Assembly: GCA_036768485.1 (NCBI GenBank)
Contig: JAVLUZ010000157.1
Coordinates: 12,028,342-12,092,341 of the forward strand
Reading direction: 5' to 3'
Source: Mermis nigrescens
Lineage: Eukaryota; Nematoda; Enoplea; Mermithida; Mermithidae
Length of the DNA stretch: 64,000 nt
Shown here: positions 43,925 to 56,177 of the stretch, one piece after another
Position numbering within the stretch: the stretch's first letter is position 1
Layout: every line of letters begins with the position of its first letter
Made by a program: the position numbers and the translations under genes
Notes under the pieces: model-generated
Database searches by the model: none
What the model saw: the letters and a program-made list of their open reading frames with translations, nothing else
What the model was told of the DNA's origin: nothing

Positions 43925-44078
43925 GATTCATGTGACTGACTAAAATGTTAGTGCCAGCGTTTAAAATAAGCCTAAGCATTGGGATGCAACTCCGCTTCGC
44001 TCGCTCCGCTCGTCGCATCCCATTACTCAGGCTTATTTTAAACGCTGGCACCAACATTTGGTCAGTCCATGATGGCTA
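43925..44078. mobile_element. Foldback hairpin element with GC-rich loop
   Basis: Arms of about 65 bp, near-perfect around GTGCCAGCGTTTAAAATAAG, enclosing a loop of CGCTTCGCTCGCTCCGCTCG. Both arms end near ACTGAC/GTCAGT. Confidence 0.8.
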
Positions 44079-44460
44079 AAGTTAAGAATATGGTACTTTT
44101 AGAAAAGGAGCAAAACGAATACGGAGTGCCAAAATTTTTGTGCCAAACTGGTACAACATGATAAATTGAAGCGCGGAAAAAAAATTTGGTGAAAATCTGA
44201 GCCATACTTGCAAAGTTGCAGGCAACTGTCGATTTGAGTGTAAGGTGGGTCGATTAAACGGCTCGATCCAAGGACTTACACATTTGTCAGAAATAAATAA
44301 TATGGGCTGAAATTATGGAAGGAAGCATAGCAATGAAGGAGAGACAAGAAAAAGGCGCGGAAAGCTGTTTGAAATTTAAAAACTCTAAAGAATTATCATT
44401 TTTTTGCGTGTTTTTTCGGTTTTACTTGATAAGATATAGGAAAATCTAAGCTTTTGCTTC

Positions 44461-44620
44461 TAATATACTTAGGCTTAGGCTTGAGTATATCTGAAAAGGT
44501 GTTTTAAGCTGCTTAGGTCGAGGTCGCTCCCGCTCAGGTCAATGTATAGATGCGTTGGTCGATGTATAGATGCTTAGGTCGATGTATAGATGCTTAGGTC
44601 GATGTATAGATGCTGGTATA
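44461..44620 (-). repeat. Copy of the interior of element N
   Basis: Inverted match to 18300-18425: TTAGGCTTAGGCTTGAGTAT, the unit GGTCGAGGTCGCTCCCGCTC, then three tandem copies of TCGATGTATAGATGCTTAGG. Confidence 0.8.
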
Positions 44621-45197
44621 TCGACGTAAATTGGGTATCTACATGTGACTTCTGCATTCAGCTGTTTGAATCTTCAAATACTTAGGTCGATTAGATGCTT
44701 GCATAGGTCGAGAAGAGGCTAATTAACGAAACCGCATACTTTTGTAATATTGATCATAGACTGATGAAATTTTTTCCGCGCTTTCTTTCAACATGTTCTA
44801 AGTACTGAGCAAAAAAATTCGCTTTTCTAGAAGTTTATTTCTTAGTATTCTGAATGTACCATATTTTAACTTACTCACGTCCATGACATCTCAAGCCTAA
44901 GCCTAATCAGCTTGTAAACCAGCGGTATGCATGCAAATAGTCGCAATTCTAAAAATGTTAATTCGAGATAATCGGCGATTAGTGGGTGGTTATGGTTCTG
45001 GACTTTAGAGCTAGGGGTCCACATTTCGAATCCGACTGCCATCCAACTCTCTCTCGTTTCCTCAGATGCTATCGACTGCACACATACGCCCTTATAATAT
45101 GACTATGTTAATACATATGTAATACCAGCTACACGAATACCGAGTAGAATTAAATCAATTCAGCGCAGAAGCGCAGCGTACTTTTTAGAAGCTCGCT

Positions 45198-47535
45198 CAG
45201 TGGATTCTGACCGAGGGTACTTTTTGGACCCTCGGCCTCGGCCGAGGCCGAGGCGCCTTAAAATCCTTGCCTCGGCCGAGGCCGAGGCCGAGAGCCGAGG
45301 GTAATGCCGAGGGTCAAGCTTATATACCTATACCCATAAATAGTGCTCTTAGAATATTTTGTATGCACATGAGCTAGAGAATAATCGTAATATTGAACAC
45401 TTTATCAAATGTCATTTTCAATAATAGTAGATTAAATGTGTAAAGGATTTATTGAATAAAGTCAGCAGAATGAAAGCATACTTAATTTAACAAGTTGCCG
45501 TTGAAGACATGGAAAAGTTAATCATAGTTTCCCAAGGTCCAGAGTTGAGGGAAGGGTGAAATCCCAAAATGGGGGACCAGTAAATTAAGTAGTGTCTTTG
45601 TATGAGCGAACAAATTTTTGTAGATATTTTATATAAATATATTTTTAAACATACACATTTTTACATACTGCCAGTGTGTGACCTACAACCGGCATGCAGT
45701 CCTAAACAGTGTTTTTTTTGTGCAAGATACCTTTTTATATGTACAAAAATGGTATCCAAAAGTCTTTGAACATTTTGTACATACATGCAAATTTTTGTGT
45801 ACTATTATAGTATGGTACAGTAGCGATTTAGTGTGGTAAAACAGCAGTTTTCGACCTTCGGTAGCATATCTTAGCTAATTCCTGGGTTTCTGAATATTTG
45901 ACATTTTTTCCATTCTAAATGCAAATTCTACTATTTTAAATATATAGGACAGACAATTACTGATGCGCCGAAAATTTTCGGGAATTTTACACCTTTTTAC
46001 AGTTTTTGTCTCTCCAAAAATCTTTGTGCATGTACAAAGACAGTCCTGAAAAGTCTCTGTACATTATGAAAAATCTTTGCCGAATACAAAAAACCGTGGT
46101 CCTAAATGTGATAATTCGGCCTGGATATAGTTCATAAGATTATTTGCCGCGAAGCGCCGAAATTTTTATGAGCTTTTGATGAAATTTACACATAAAACTT
46201 GACTGAGAAAGCCAAACAACTTGTACTACAAAATCAGAAATATTACAGATATTGTAATATGTCAATTAAATCTTGTAATAAGCACTACTGTGCTTAGAAA
46301 TCCAATGCAACATCAGGATAAATTAGTCAATTTTATCTTTGAACGGCTAAATGTGCTGACTTATTAAATAGTACTTGTTTTGCATAAAATTTTTAAAAAC
46401 AGTAAAAATGGATACAAAAGATATTTGAATCTGCATAAAGATGCCTAGATTACACAAAAATTGATTTTTGAGTGTTTAATGCCTCTGCTTCAATCTAAAT
46501 ACAGTATATTAGCGATATTTTGCGCGAAGCGCCGAAAATTTTTTGAAATTTCCTAAAAAAATACTGAAAAACGATATAATTAATATCACTTTGTCCAAGA
46601 AAGTATTTTAACAATGTATAAAAATGGCTCCAAGAAATGCACGAGCCGAAATTGATTTTTGGCAAAACCTATATTTATTGGCCATTTTTAGGTGCGTTTC
46701 TGCGATTTTCGGCCGAAAATTCGTAATCATTTACGCCCTCTCCCATAAAAATGGCCGAAAACCATACGTGTAACAGGAAGGGCTTTGGGGAATTCCCCAC
46801 CCACCCAGGGTTGGACGTCCTCCCCTAACCCTTCCCTCCAAGGTCACTAAATTTTGACCCACCCTCCCCATTTTTGGCGAAAATTTGCGCTTTGTTGGCT
46901 ATTTTAGGTGCTTTTGCCATTTTTGACATATAATTAAAGTCACTAATCCCCCACCCGAAATGCCGAGGAGCCCCTCCCGAAAATTTTGAGCTGTTACATG
47001 CATGTTTTATAGTGACAGTTTGTCTATTTACTCTTGCTTACATTCAAAAATACTCTATCACTTCGGGAAATTCTAATAGCTGCACTTTTGCCACAGTAAA
47101 AATTAGGTTCAAAAATATTCAAAAGGTTTTCACCAAAAATCGTCTGTCAGTGACTTGAGTCTTGTACCCTGAGAGGGGGTAATAAACCTCCCTCATCCCT
47201 CCCTTCAGGAATAAGTGTTTCCGATTCATGTAGCAAGCATGAGAATTAAAACTTAGTCATCACATGAATAATAAATTTGCACTTTGCTGTATGTAACTTT
47301 GTGTAACTGGGTACGCGGCTGAAACCACAAGAAAAGTCTATAGGTAAAAAATAGCCTTTGTACTGCAGATGCATTTTAAATAATTAATATTCAACGGACA
47401 TATTGAACTTATTCAAATTTGATTTTAACCCTCGGCGCCTCGGCACTTTTCAGCTTCGCCCTCGGCGCCGAGGCCGAGGCTCCAAAAAACGCCGAGGCTT
47501 GCCGGGGCCGAGGCGAGGCCTCAGTCCGATCACTG
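45198..47535. mobile_element. hAT-like element with GGCCGAG-rich ends
   Basis: 2338 bp from CAGTGGATTCTGACCGAGG to the inverse of CAGTGATCGGACTGAGGCC. Both ends carry palindromic GGCCTCGGCCGAGGCCGAGG tracts (45221-45310 and 47430-47520). The flanks are two halves of a repeat present uninterrupted near 43620-43650 and 47680-47760, which supports the boundaries; the target duplication has decayed. No coding frame remains, and a younger MITE is nested at 45707-46098. Confidence 0.6.
45707..46098 (+). mobile_element. hAT-type MITE family B, copy with perfect duplication
   Basis: CAGTGTTTTTTTTGTGCAAG at the left; the right end is the inverse of CACGGTTTTTTGTATTCGGC. It is flanked on both sides by GTCCTAAA (45699-45706 and 46099-46106). 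392 bp, non-coding, with a GCGAAGCGCC-like motif outside its ends. Confidence 0.88.
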
Positions 47536-47769
47536 GCTTCACTTCTCTAAAACGCATTTTTCGCATTACAAAAACTAGCTGAATCCGTGCAGAAGATAAG
47601 GATTTTCAATTGAGTGAAGTTCTAGACCAGATTGTCGATAAAAATGCTGCTATTGGCGCTGGTGCGGCTTAAAGATTAATAATAAGTAAGAATTAAATCA
47701 CTTTGGCGCGGCGCCAAAAATTTTTTGAAGTTTCAATCCCCCTAAAACGCATTTTTAACATTGCAAAAT

Positions 47770-48347
47770 GTTAAAAATGAAGTAAAACAATTCCCCAGAA
47801 TGAGGACAAGAACAGCAACAGCCACGCAATATCTATCATGCAGGACCAGAGCTTACGCTGGCCCATCGAGATGTGCTAATGGGCTGGATAAGCAGCTATT
47901 GAAGCTGCTACCCACCCATGCAGCGCCAAAAAAAACTTCCCTATCGAGGAAGCAAGTCTGCCAGACCATCTCAAATAAAAGTGCCTTCTAAAACCATCTA
48001 CTACAGGTTAAAATGCGAGCAAAACACAAGCTTCCCATATCAATGAACATTGAACTTTACTGCATATAATATCACATTGTGTGCTATATTACCTGCAGTC
48101 TAGGCCGCTGGTTTTTGACTGCATATAATTTTACATTGTGTGCTATATTGCCTGCAGTCTGGGCCGCTGGTTTTTGACTGCATATAATTTTACGTTGTGT
48201 GCTATATTACCTGCAGTCTAGGCCGCTGGTTTTTACTGCATATAATTTTACATTGTGTGTGTGCTATATTACATGCAGTTGACTGCAAATAATCCTGCCA
48301 TATTATTCTGGACAATAAATAATTTCTTGTCTTGTCTTCTTGTCTTA
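47770..48347 (+). mobile_element. Possible 3' end of a non-LTR retrotransposon
   Basis: A short coding-like stretch (47761-47991) with basic composition is followed by a tandem array and ends GGACAATAAATAATTTC with a CTTGTCTTGTCTT tail, typical of LINE 3' microsatellite tails. No reverse transcriptase motif is visible, so the call is tentative. Confidence 0.35.
48058..48298 (+). repeat. Tandem repeat, about 61-bp unit, four copies
   Basis: Unit ACTGCATATAATTTTACATT, GTGTGCTATATTACCTGCAG, then TCTAGGCCGCTGGTTTTTG. Confidence 0.95.
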
Positions 48348-50320
48348 TATGGTCCAAAGGGAAAAGTCGCATTTCAATTCGGATTCAATTAAAACTGCTT
48401 CTAGGTTGTAGGGATTTCCAAGGGAAAGCGCGGGAAAAAATTCAATCGAAATAGACCCATACCTATTATAGGAGAGCTACAGGACTTCAAACGTTGCATT
48501 TTTCAGTGCTAAAGTGCAGCTTTAACACTAACTCTTAATTCTAAGTCTACCTCGTAATTTTTAGGCTTAGGCTTAGTCTACATGTTATATGCCTTAACCA
48601 TGCTTAGGTCGACATTAGTCCTGCTGGCACTTATACACAATAGTAACTGCTGTTGTGTAGCCAGGATTTTTCATAAGGGGAGTCCGAACATTTTCGCCTT
48701 ACAAGTCGATAAAAACGTATAAAAATGCATCATAGGTATGAAATAATGCCTTTTTTGAACTTTTCACATCGTTCTGCAACAATTAAAATGCAAAGAAGAA
48801 ATTTTTTTCGAAAATTTTTCACAGTTAATGCTTCTCTCTTTGCAAATTTTAATACGCGAGAAGGACCTTAGATCAAGAGAATTTAAAGGAAAACTTATCT
48901 CTTGATGCTGGGGGTCTAGGGTGGCGCGTTCAAGCGCTCCTAGTGGGGTCGGGGCAGAGCTCCTGAAAAATTTTGCAAAATAAACACTTAAATCTCGAAT
49001 TTTAAAGCTAAAATTTTAATAAAATCATCCGAGTCTTGATCTTAAGATTAGCTGATAAATAGATAAAATAGACTGGCGCGGAGCGCGAAATTTTTCTGAC
49101 ATTTCCATGCCATAATGACTGAAAAATTCGTAAAACGCATGAGATGCGAATCTTTTGTGGACTTGTCTTGTCTTGTTGTCAATTGTCATGCTAAGCAGTT
49201 TTTAAAAAGACATAATCTGTACAAAGCGCACGAATTTTCTGCATACTTCTCAATTTCTATCGCCTAGAAATGCTTGCTAACAGGTTATTTTCTCATGGTG
49301 ACAAACGCTCTGTAGTTCTGTGACGCCACTAAGTTAAGATATAATAGCCGAAACTAGAAGAAATCGGCGCGAAGCGCCTAATTTTTTGAGTTTATTCTCA
49401 AAAAATCGTCGCAGAACAGCGTTATGCAACCACATAGCTCCATTAATGCAAAGTATAGTCTGAACAGTATACAAGAAAAGCACAGAAAACTTTACTTCAA
49501 AATATTAATTATGTGTGAAGTTGGGGGCCTCCTTAATACGTGCAATGCGTTACATTTCTTGGAGAGCTGTTAGAAGGCATCAACTTTGGGGTTGAAGCAA
49601 GGCATGAATTTTTTATCACACGCTTTAAAAATATCACTTTCTGGACAACCTTTTACGCTTAATTCGAATGTGTTACTTTGCAAACATGCGCACTCTTTGT
49701 TGACTAACTAATTAATCTCAAAGTCGATCGAAAACTTTGTCGCAAAATATTTTAGTTAATACTCGTATCTGGTGGGCTGTATTTTTTGACCGAAAAGCTT
49801 TCAGAAGCTAAAATTCATTTATTTGGAGGACGTTGTCGCCTGTAATTGATGTGCGATGTTTTGGGCTTCTTGCTTTCTTAGTTCAGTAGATAAACCTTGC
49901 TCAATAGGATCAAAAAAGTTTTATGCAAATTTTGGGCAGATTTTTATAACTGGATATAACAACTGTACATGAAGCAATTTTTTTGTTCCTTGTGCCATAA
50001 AAAAGCAAATTCTAGACTACATAACCGTGTTTAACACATTTTTGACCCAGCTGCTGTTAGCGGTTAAAATGTTATAAAAATTACTTACATTTGGTATTTG
50101 CGCACAGTGCAACACCATTTTTTAAGGTTGGTGCTAATTTTTGACAAAATCTGCTTTTGTTACATATCTTCTTGGATTGTTATGTATTTGAACAGGACAC
50201 GTATCAGCCTTCTTATCTTCCGGAAAATTTACTAAGAATAAAAATAAAACTAATTAACATATGTTGGAGAATAGATCAGATTTCTTCTCATAATGGACAG
50301 TAAAATACCCCAATTTTAAG
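48299..50320. other. Repeat-derived DNA, no gene
   Basis: A relative of the 13738-15234 hAT-like element starts near 48648 (GTAGCCAGGATTTTTCATAAG), shares CTCCTAGTGGGGTCGGG-type interior, and contains an exact GGCGCGAAGCGCC at 49366. No exon is supported. Confidence 0.45.
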
Positions 50321-50605
<285 letters not shown>

Positions 50606-51289
50606 TTCAAGATAATAAGGGTTTTTATACTTTCTAAAAGATAAGAGAAACTAATGTCTATGAATTAATAAGAATGTCCTAATCTTTTAATATTAATTTT
50701 AGTTATTTTAAATCATATACTTATATTATTAATTTTATTAATTAAGCGTCATATATTACTAAATGCCTACAAGTCATAAAAGCACCCAGGCCCGTATACA
50801 GGGGGATAGAACATGCCACCCATGGAACCGAAATATGGGAATGCGTTTTTCCTTCACCCATCATTTCCTTTTTAAGCCAAAAAAATCGCTAAAAATTTTC
50901 AGCGCTCGAATTTCATAATTATGATCAGAGTCTCTTCAGTCCCAAGCGCTCGGTTTAAACACTCCATTTTTAGTCTTTACACTAGCTAAAGCGGATTTTG
51001 CATCTATGTCATCTGTTTTGCACATGTTTTTATGCAGAAAATGAGATTTGTTCAAGAGGGTGTCCAGTGGATTCTCACTGTATCTGAGGCATCTGGGTAG
51101 CAAAAGTTATGAAGTGTACAGATTTAGTGGTCGTAAAACGTCTTTTTCAATTTATCCTTTGGTCCCCCTTTTATGTTTTCGAATAATTTTGGTCGTGCTC
51201 ATACATGCACAGCATGGGAATTCTGGGGGGGGAGTTAAAATAATAAAGTGCCTTTTTGGGGTCCAAAAATGGTAGGTACGCGTCAAAAA

Positions 51290-51641
51290 CAGTGTTTTTT
51301 TGCACAAGGTACGTTTGTACACGTACAAAGCTGGCTCCTAAAAGTCTGTACATTTTGCACACAAAAATTTTGGGTACTATAACATGGTACAGTAGCAATT
51401 TTAGTGTGGCCAAACATAGTTCTTCGACCTTCGGCAGTGTATTTTAGCTAATTTTCGGGTTTCTGAGGGTGAAAATCACTAATAATCGTCTCAAAACGGC
51501 GCGAAGTGCCGAAATTTTTTGCGAATTTAGAACCTTTTTTGCAGTTTTTATCTTCCCTAAAATCTTTGTACATGTACAAAGACGGTCCCCAAAAGTCTTT
51601 GTACATCGGAAAAAATCTTTGCCGAATACAAAAAAACACTG
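51290..51641 (+). mobile_element. hAT-type MITE family B, best preserved copy
   Basis: 352 bp, ends CAGTGTTTTTTTGCACAAGG and the inverse of CAGTGTTTTTTTGTATTCGG. It is flanked by the identical 8-bp duplication GTCAAAAA (51282-51289 and 51642-51649). Non-coding. Confidence 0.92.
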
Positions 51642-51891
51642 GTCAAAAACATCGTTTTTTAGCGTTATTGACGATGCTCTGTCTTTCTAGAGCATAAAAA
51701 TTTGAAAAATTTTTAAAGAATTAAAATCGGAATAAATTGAGTAAAATATAGACAAAACATGAGTATAATGGCGCGAAGGGCTGAAAATTTGGCGCTTTCG
51801 AGCAAATAGATAGCTAAAAACGCTTAAAAATGCATCTTTTTTTTACAATTTTAGAAAATTTTTGGGAATTAAAAAATCGCCAATTCTTGGG

Positions 51892-51970
51892 GGGGGTGAA
51901 AAATTTTTTTGCGGGGGTTGAAAATTTTTAGCGGGGGTTGAAAATTTTTAGCGGGGGTTGAAAATTTTTC
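51892..51970 (+). repeat. 20-bp tandem repeat, about four copies
   Basis: Unit GCGGGGGTTGAAAATTTTTA. Confidence 0.92.
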
Positions 51971-52536
51971 TGGGGGACTCCCCCAAGATCATGTATGGTC
52001 GTTCCCCTTCCAAAACAAAATCCTAGATACGGTCCTGACTGCACATAATAGGTGTATTTTTCGGCTTGGATTAAAAAGAATTGGTTCAATCCAAGGGTAT
52101 AAATAAGCGCAATCCACATGACACCTACATGCATATACCCCGTAAGTTTATTCCGCTTTTTTTGACTTTTCTGGATCGTCTTATTTCTTTGTCACATTTT
52201 TTACCATGTGTGTTGTCGTCAAAGCGAATAAAATTTTTTTGTTAAAGTTGATACGAAGATTGCTTATTTTAAAACAAAATTTGTTTGAATCACGGCAAAG
52301 CGTGGGAAGAAAAATTTCGCTTGCACGAAGACTTTTACGCATTGCAGAATAAAGTGAGAGTGCGCTTGTCACTGAATTAACTACGAAAATAGTCTTATTA
52401 TTTCAACGTCTAGATTCGGAACAACGATTGCATTCATTGTGAGTCGTGTGTCGTGACTGTTGTGTCAATAAATATCACCAGATGATGCGTCTTTGCTTTC
52501 CTTAACGCTGATTAGAAACTCGACAATTTGTTGTCA

Positions 52537-52649
52537 ATGAATGATTTATTTATCAGCTCCGAGGGAGATCACCTATTGAGTATCGATGAGGAGGCAGCGT
52601 CGGTTTTGAATGATCTTTGTGACCGTATCAGTCATTTGACAGACGAGAG
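52537..52649 (+). CDS. Candidate first coding exon of an unrecognised gene
   Basis: ATG, 37 codons and two bases, then a donor-like GTGATC; the in-frame stop TGA lies just inside the putative intron. The translation starts MNDLFISSEGDHLLSIDEEA and is acidic, helix-like and lacks low complexity. The sequence around it (52142-52700) is not repeated elsewhere in the window. Splicing to the acceptor at 58298 is in phase and would join an acidic Ser/Glu-rich stretch. The intron would contain family C, Helitron H3 and another family C copy. No known family is recognised. Confidence 0.4.
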
Positions 52650-52849
52650 GTGATCTTTAATCCGCGAATCTATCTTTGAATTAGAATTTCGGGAGTAATT
52701 CTAGAATATGGTATAACCTAACTAAACCGAAACTTGCGAAAATTTCCGAATTATATTGTAAATAAAACAATCGTTTATTTTTCGAAATATTAAAGATTTG
52801 CGGGAAAATGCCCTCACATTCGACACATTAGCATTCATACATGCACCAC

Positions 52850-53267
52850 GTCTAAAACCATACATGTACAGCTTGGGAATTCTGGGGGTCGGGTCCAAAA
52901 ATTTTTTTAAAAAGCTTTTTTGTGCTAGAAAGCGATGGGTACCTACACGTCGAAAAAAACTGTTTTTAACGTTTCAGACAATGTTCGTTCTTTCAAGAAC
53001 AAAAACGTAAAAAAATTCCAAAAATATCTGAAAACATTGAGTAAATTGAAGGAAATATGGTCAAAAAGTGTGTTTGGCGCGAAGCGCTAAAGTCTGAGAT
53101 TTTTGAGCCAAAAATGGGTCAAAACGCTTAAAAAGGCACACTTTTTACAACTTCTACCACCTTTTACAAAACTTGATAATTCTTGGGGGTCGCAGCCATT
53201 TTGCGGGGAGTTAGTTGCCATTCTGGGTGGGTCAAACCCCCAGACCCCCAAAGAACACGTCTGGTCA
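52850..53267 (+). mobile_element. Family C repeat, complete copy
   Basis: About 418 bp from CCATACATGTACAGCTTGGG to AAAGAACACGTCTGG, with AATTCTGGGGGTCGGG near the left, GGCGCGAAGCGCT in the middle and CCCCCAGACCCCC at the right. It serves as the reference for this family. Confidence 0.72.
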
Positions 53268-53382
53268 AAAATTCTGAGAGGGGGTGAGGTGAATAAATGA
53301 GTCATTTTCTTATCTATTTAATGTCGAATTTGGACAAATTTTGATACTTAATTCGTTGTATTTTATTCTTAATGAATATTAA

Positions 53383-56177
53383 CTAGCAAAGAAAAATGCT
53401 CCGATGGAACAAAAAAGACGAATATACTTGGGATTGTGGATTATTAAGGATGTAAAAGGAGGGATTAGGAAAAAAGCTAACTATGTATATGCCTAAAGTC
53501 GCAAAATCTGCTAAAATCAGACTTTATCTAAGCAACGCAGAAAATCCAGGCATATTCTGCGGTCTCTGAAAAAGTGTAACCTTTAAATAATTTTGAATGC
53601 TTCACATAAGAGTGTACAAGTATAATGTAAAATGTTTACTTTTTGTAAATTGCTTGCAAGTTGCAAGGCTGACTTGCTTCGTATCGTGATTGATAGGAAA
53701 ATAATTGCAATTGTATTTTAAAGGTGTCTTATTTTGTCATCATGAGCATTATAGCAAGCAAACCTGGCGTCACACAATCGTTGCGGGCATCCAAGTGCAC
53801 CTACATTAGTCTGTTTCATGTAAGCTTACGCGTCCTGCTTCTTTAAACCAACAATTTCTTTGATTGTTGAATGCATCGATGTTTGCTATTTCATTCTATT
53901 GGCTTGCAAAGTCTCTCCAAGTTTACTGCATCTGATTTCCCGTAGCTACTGCATAGCTAACTTGCTGCTTTTTTCTATCATTTTTTGGTTCAACAATTAA
54001 TTTCAATCTGTAGGCCGCAGAACATACTTCGATTTTTTGCGTTGCTTAGAGAAAGTCTGATTTTTAGCAGATTTTGCCACTTTAGTCATATACATAGGTA
54101 GCTTTTCCTAGTCCCCTCCGTTGACATCCTTAATAATCCACAACCCCGAGTATATTCGTCTTTTTTGTTACATTGGAGCATTTTGCTTTGCTAGTACCCT
54201 ACTTTTAATTAGCATGATTTAAGTAAATCAGTCAGTAAACACGGTAACATGTCACAATAATGACAGCAGTCCAAGAACGCGGAAAACCATATTGTTCTGG
54301 ACATCAGCAGTATCTTTTTTAAACGAGACAACCTCACCTTATTTTGAACAAATCAAAGGTTTTCAGCATAAACTTCAAGCAAATATTGGGTATAAAGAAC
54401 ACTCACGCTCAGATCCGTAATCCTGACGCTACAAAGAACGTTTTGAAAGAAATTAAGCATCTGAAGCGCTCTGCAACTGAATTTAATTTTCAGTGTAAAC
54501 TTTACATAACTACTGGGTGTAAAGAAAACATACCGTCAGATTTGTAATCCTCGCCTTACCGAACATATTTTGGAAAAATTCACGTTTTGCAACGCTATGG
54601 AAGTAAAATAAATTTATTGTGTAAACTACACACTAACAATAAATGAATATCGCAAACTTCAAACAACTACTGGGTGTAGAGAAAATAAACAATCAGATTC
54701 TTAATTCTGACGATATGTAAAACATTTTAAAAAAATTAAGCGTCCGCAATGCTCTAGAAGTAAAGTTGATTTCCAGTGTAAACTTTATACAACCACAGAT
54801 TGTGAAGAAGATTTTAGTCGGATTTGTAATTCTGATATTACTCTCATATTAGGATCAACATTTATGAAAAAATTATGTCTCCACAATGGCCTGAAGAAAA
54901 ATGAATATTAGATGTAAACCACTTTACACCACTCTTAAGTGTAAACAAACGCGCCTACTGGCGTATCTCGTTTGATTCGTGACACATTTTTAGACTAGAG
55001 ATTATGTCCAGACTGATAAGCGGAGGAGTTGGCAGAAAAAAACGAGACAAACACGTTTAACACACCCAATTTTTGACTTTACACCTCCCGAAAAAGCTAA
55101 ATATTAATGTAAGTAAACGCGATTCGCTGTGACGTATACCCATTAGAAAGTATTTCATTTTTATTCTATTCGACCTATTCCGACTTCTAAACAGAAGAAT
55201 TGGCGAACAAAAAACGGACAAAATGTGTTTTCCACTATCCATTACATTGTAATGTAAACTTTAAAAATCGGAATCTTAACTCCTCATTGAGTGTAAAGAA
55301 ATTCGGTTTAGGCCAGTTTGTAGCCTTTGAATCATAGTACGTTTGTATGTGCAAAACTTCTTTCCGCAAAATATTTGAGATATTTACCAATCAAAATGGG
55401 GGAAAAGTGTTTTTTGGTCCATTTTACATCCCTGATTTTGAACTTTATAGCCCCATGAATAACTCAATATTACGTTTTTTAACGCGGTTTGCTGCGATGC
55501 GTAGCTCTTAGAAGATACTTTATTTCTATTTTATTTGATTTAGCCCAACTTATAAGCTGAAAATTTGCCAGCGAAACTATAGGCGAAATCTATCTTTTAC
55601 ACCATCCACTCGATTGTAAAGTTTGAACCCCTAGATCTAACTCTGTATTGAATGAGGAAAAGTTTGAAGGTAAGTTGAAAGTGGCCCTTTGGCCGTAGTA
55701 CATTTCTGATGGAAAGAATTTCTTGGGACTCGTAACTGGAGTTGCTGGCAGACAAAAAACTGGCCAAAATGTGTTTTTCACCCTCGGTTTCTTTACACTC
55801 ATTACACTTCCCCTCCTGGAATAAGTTACTTTTCAAGAAATGAAAAAATTTGTTTTGAGCGTAGTTAATTGTCTACATTTGAAAATAACCAGACTAAACA
55901 GATTTCTAAACTGAGTTAGGAAAGTTTGGTAACCGACCAAAATTTAAAAAAGTATATGTTATAAAATTATAGTGAAACTTTACACGCTCTTTATTCACCG
56001 GGTATTCATTTGAAAAAGATGGGCAGCGGTTTTTATCTATCTTTTAAAAACCGTACAATTCAGAAGTGTTTTGTTATGGCTGTAGGGAGTTGGACATAAA
56101 ATTCGCACCTCGCTATGCATAACAAGAAAAAAGAAGGTCAACTATATTATGAGTACGCGCTAACGCGCTACCTATGA
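53383..56177 (-). mobile_element. Helitron-like element H3, full length
   Basis: 2795 bp. The 5' end at 56177 reads A|TCATAGGTAGCGCG on the minus strand; the 3' end at 53383 reads CTTTGCTAG|T. The palindrome is 53383-54194 (arms 53383-53573 and 54012-54194), followed by the same junction as H2 (ACTTTTAATTAGCATGATTT) and the TGTTTAC-rich array. The flanking A and T again fit insertion without duplication. Confidence 0.84.

Larger units (their letters stand above)
42620..45197. other. Dispersed-repeat DNA without a gene
   Basis: Holds two decayed copies (43440-43560 and 43615-43770) of a unit with AAAACGCATTTTTGCATTACA that recurs at 47536-47770, the 43925-44078 hairpin, and the 44461-44620 repeat. 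A possible tRNA-like segment lies at 44985-45045 (plus). Confidence 0.4.
51199..51997 (+). mobile_element. Family C repeat carrying a nested hAT MITE
   Basis: Begins CATACATGCACAGCATGGGA and ends AAGATCATGTATGG. The copy is split at GTCAAAAA by the MITE at 51290-51641 and continues after it with the normal family C order. A 20-bp tandem repeat lies near its right end. Confidence 0.75.

Noticed and set aside
44985..45045. tRNA-like segment on the plus strand
   Set aside because: Only a B-box-like TTTCGAATCC and a weak A box; stems do not form, so it is not listed as a tRNA.
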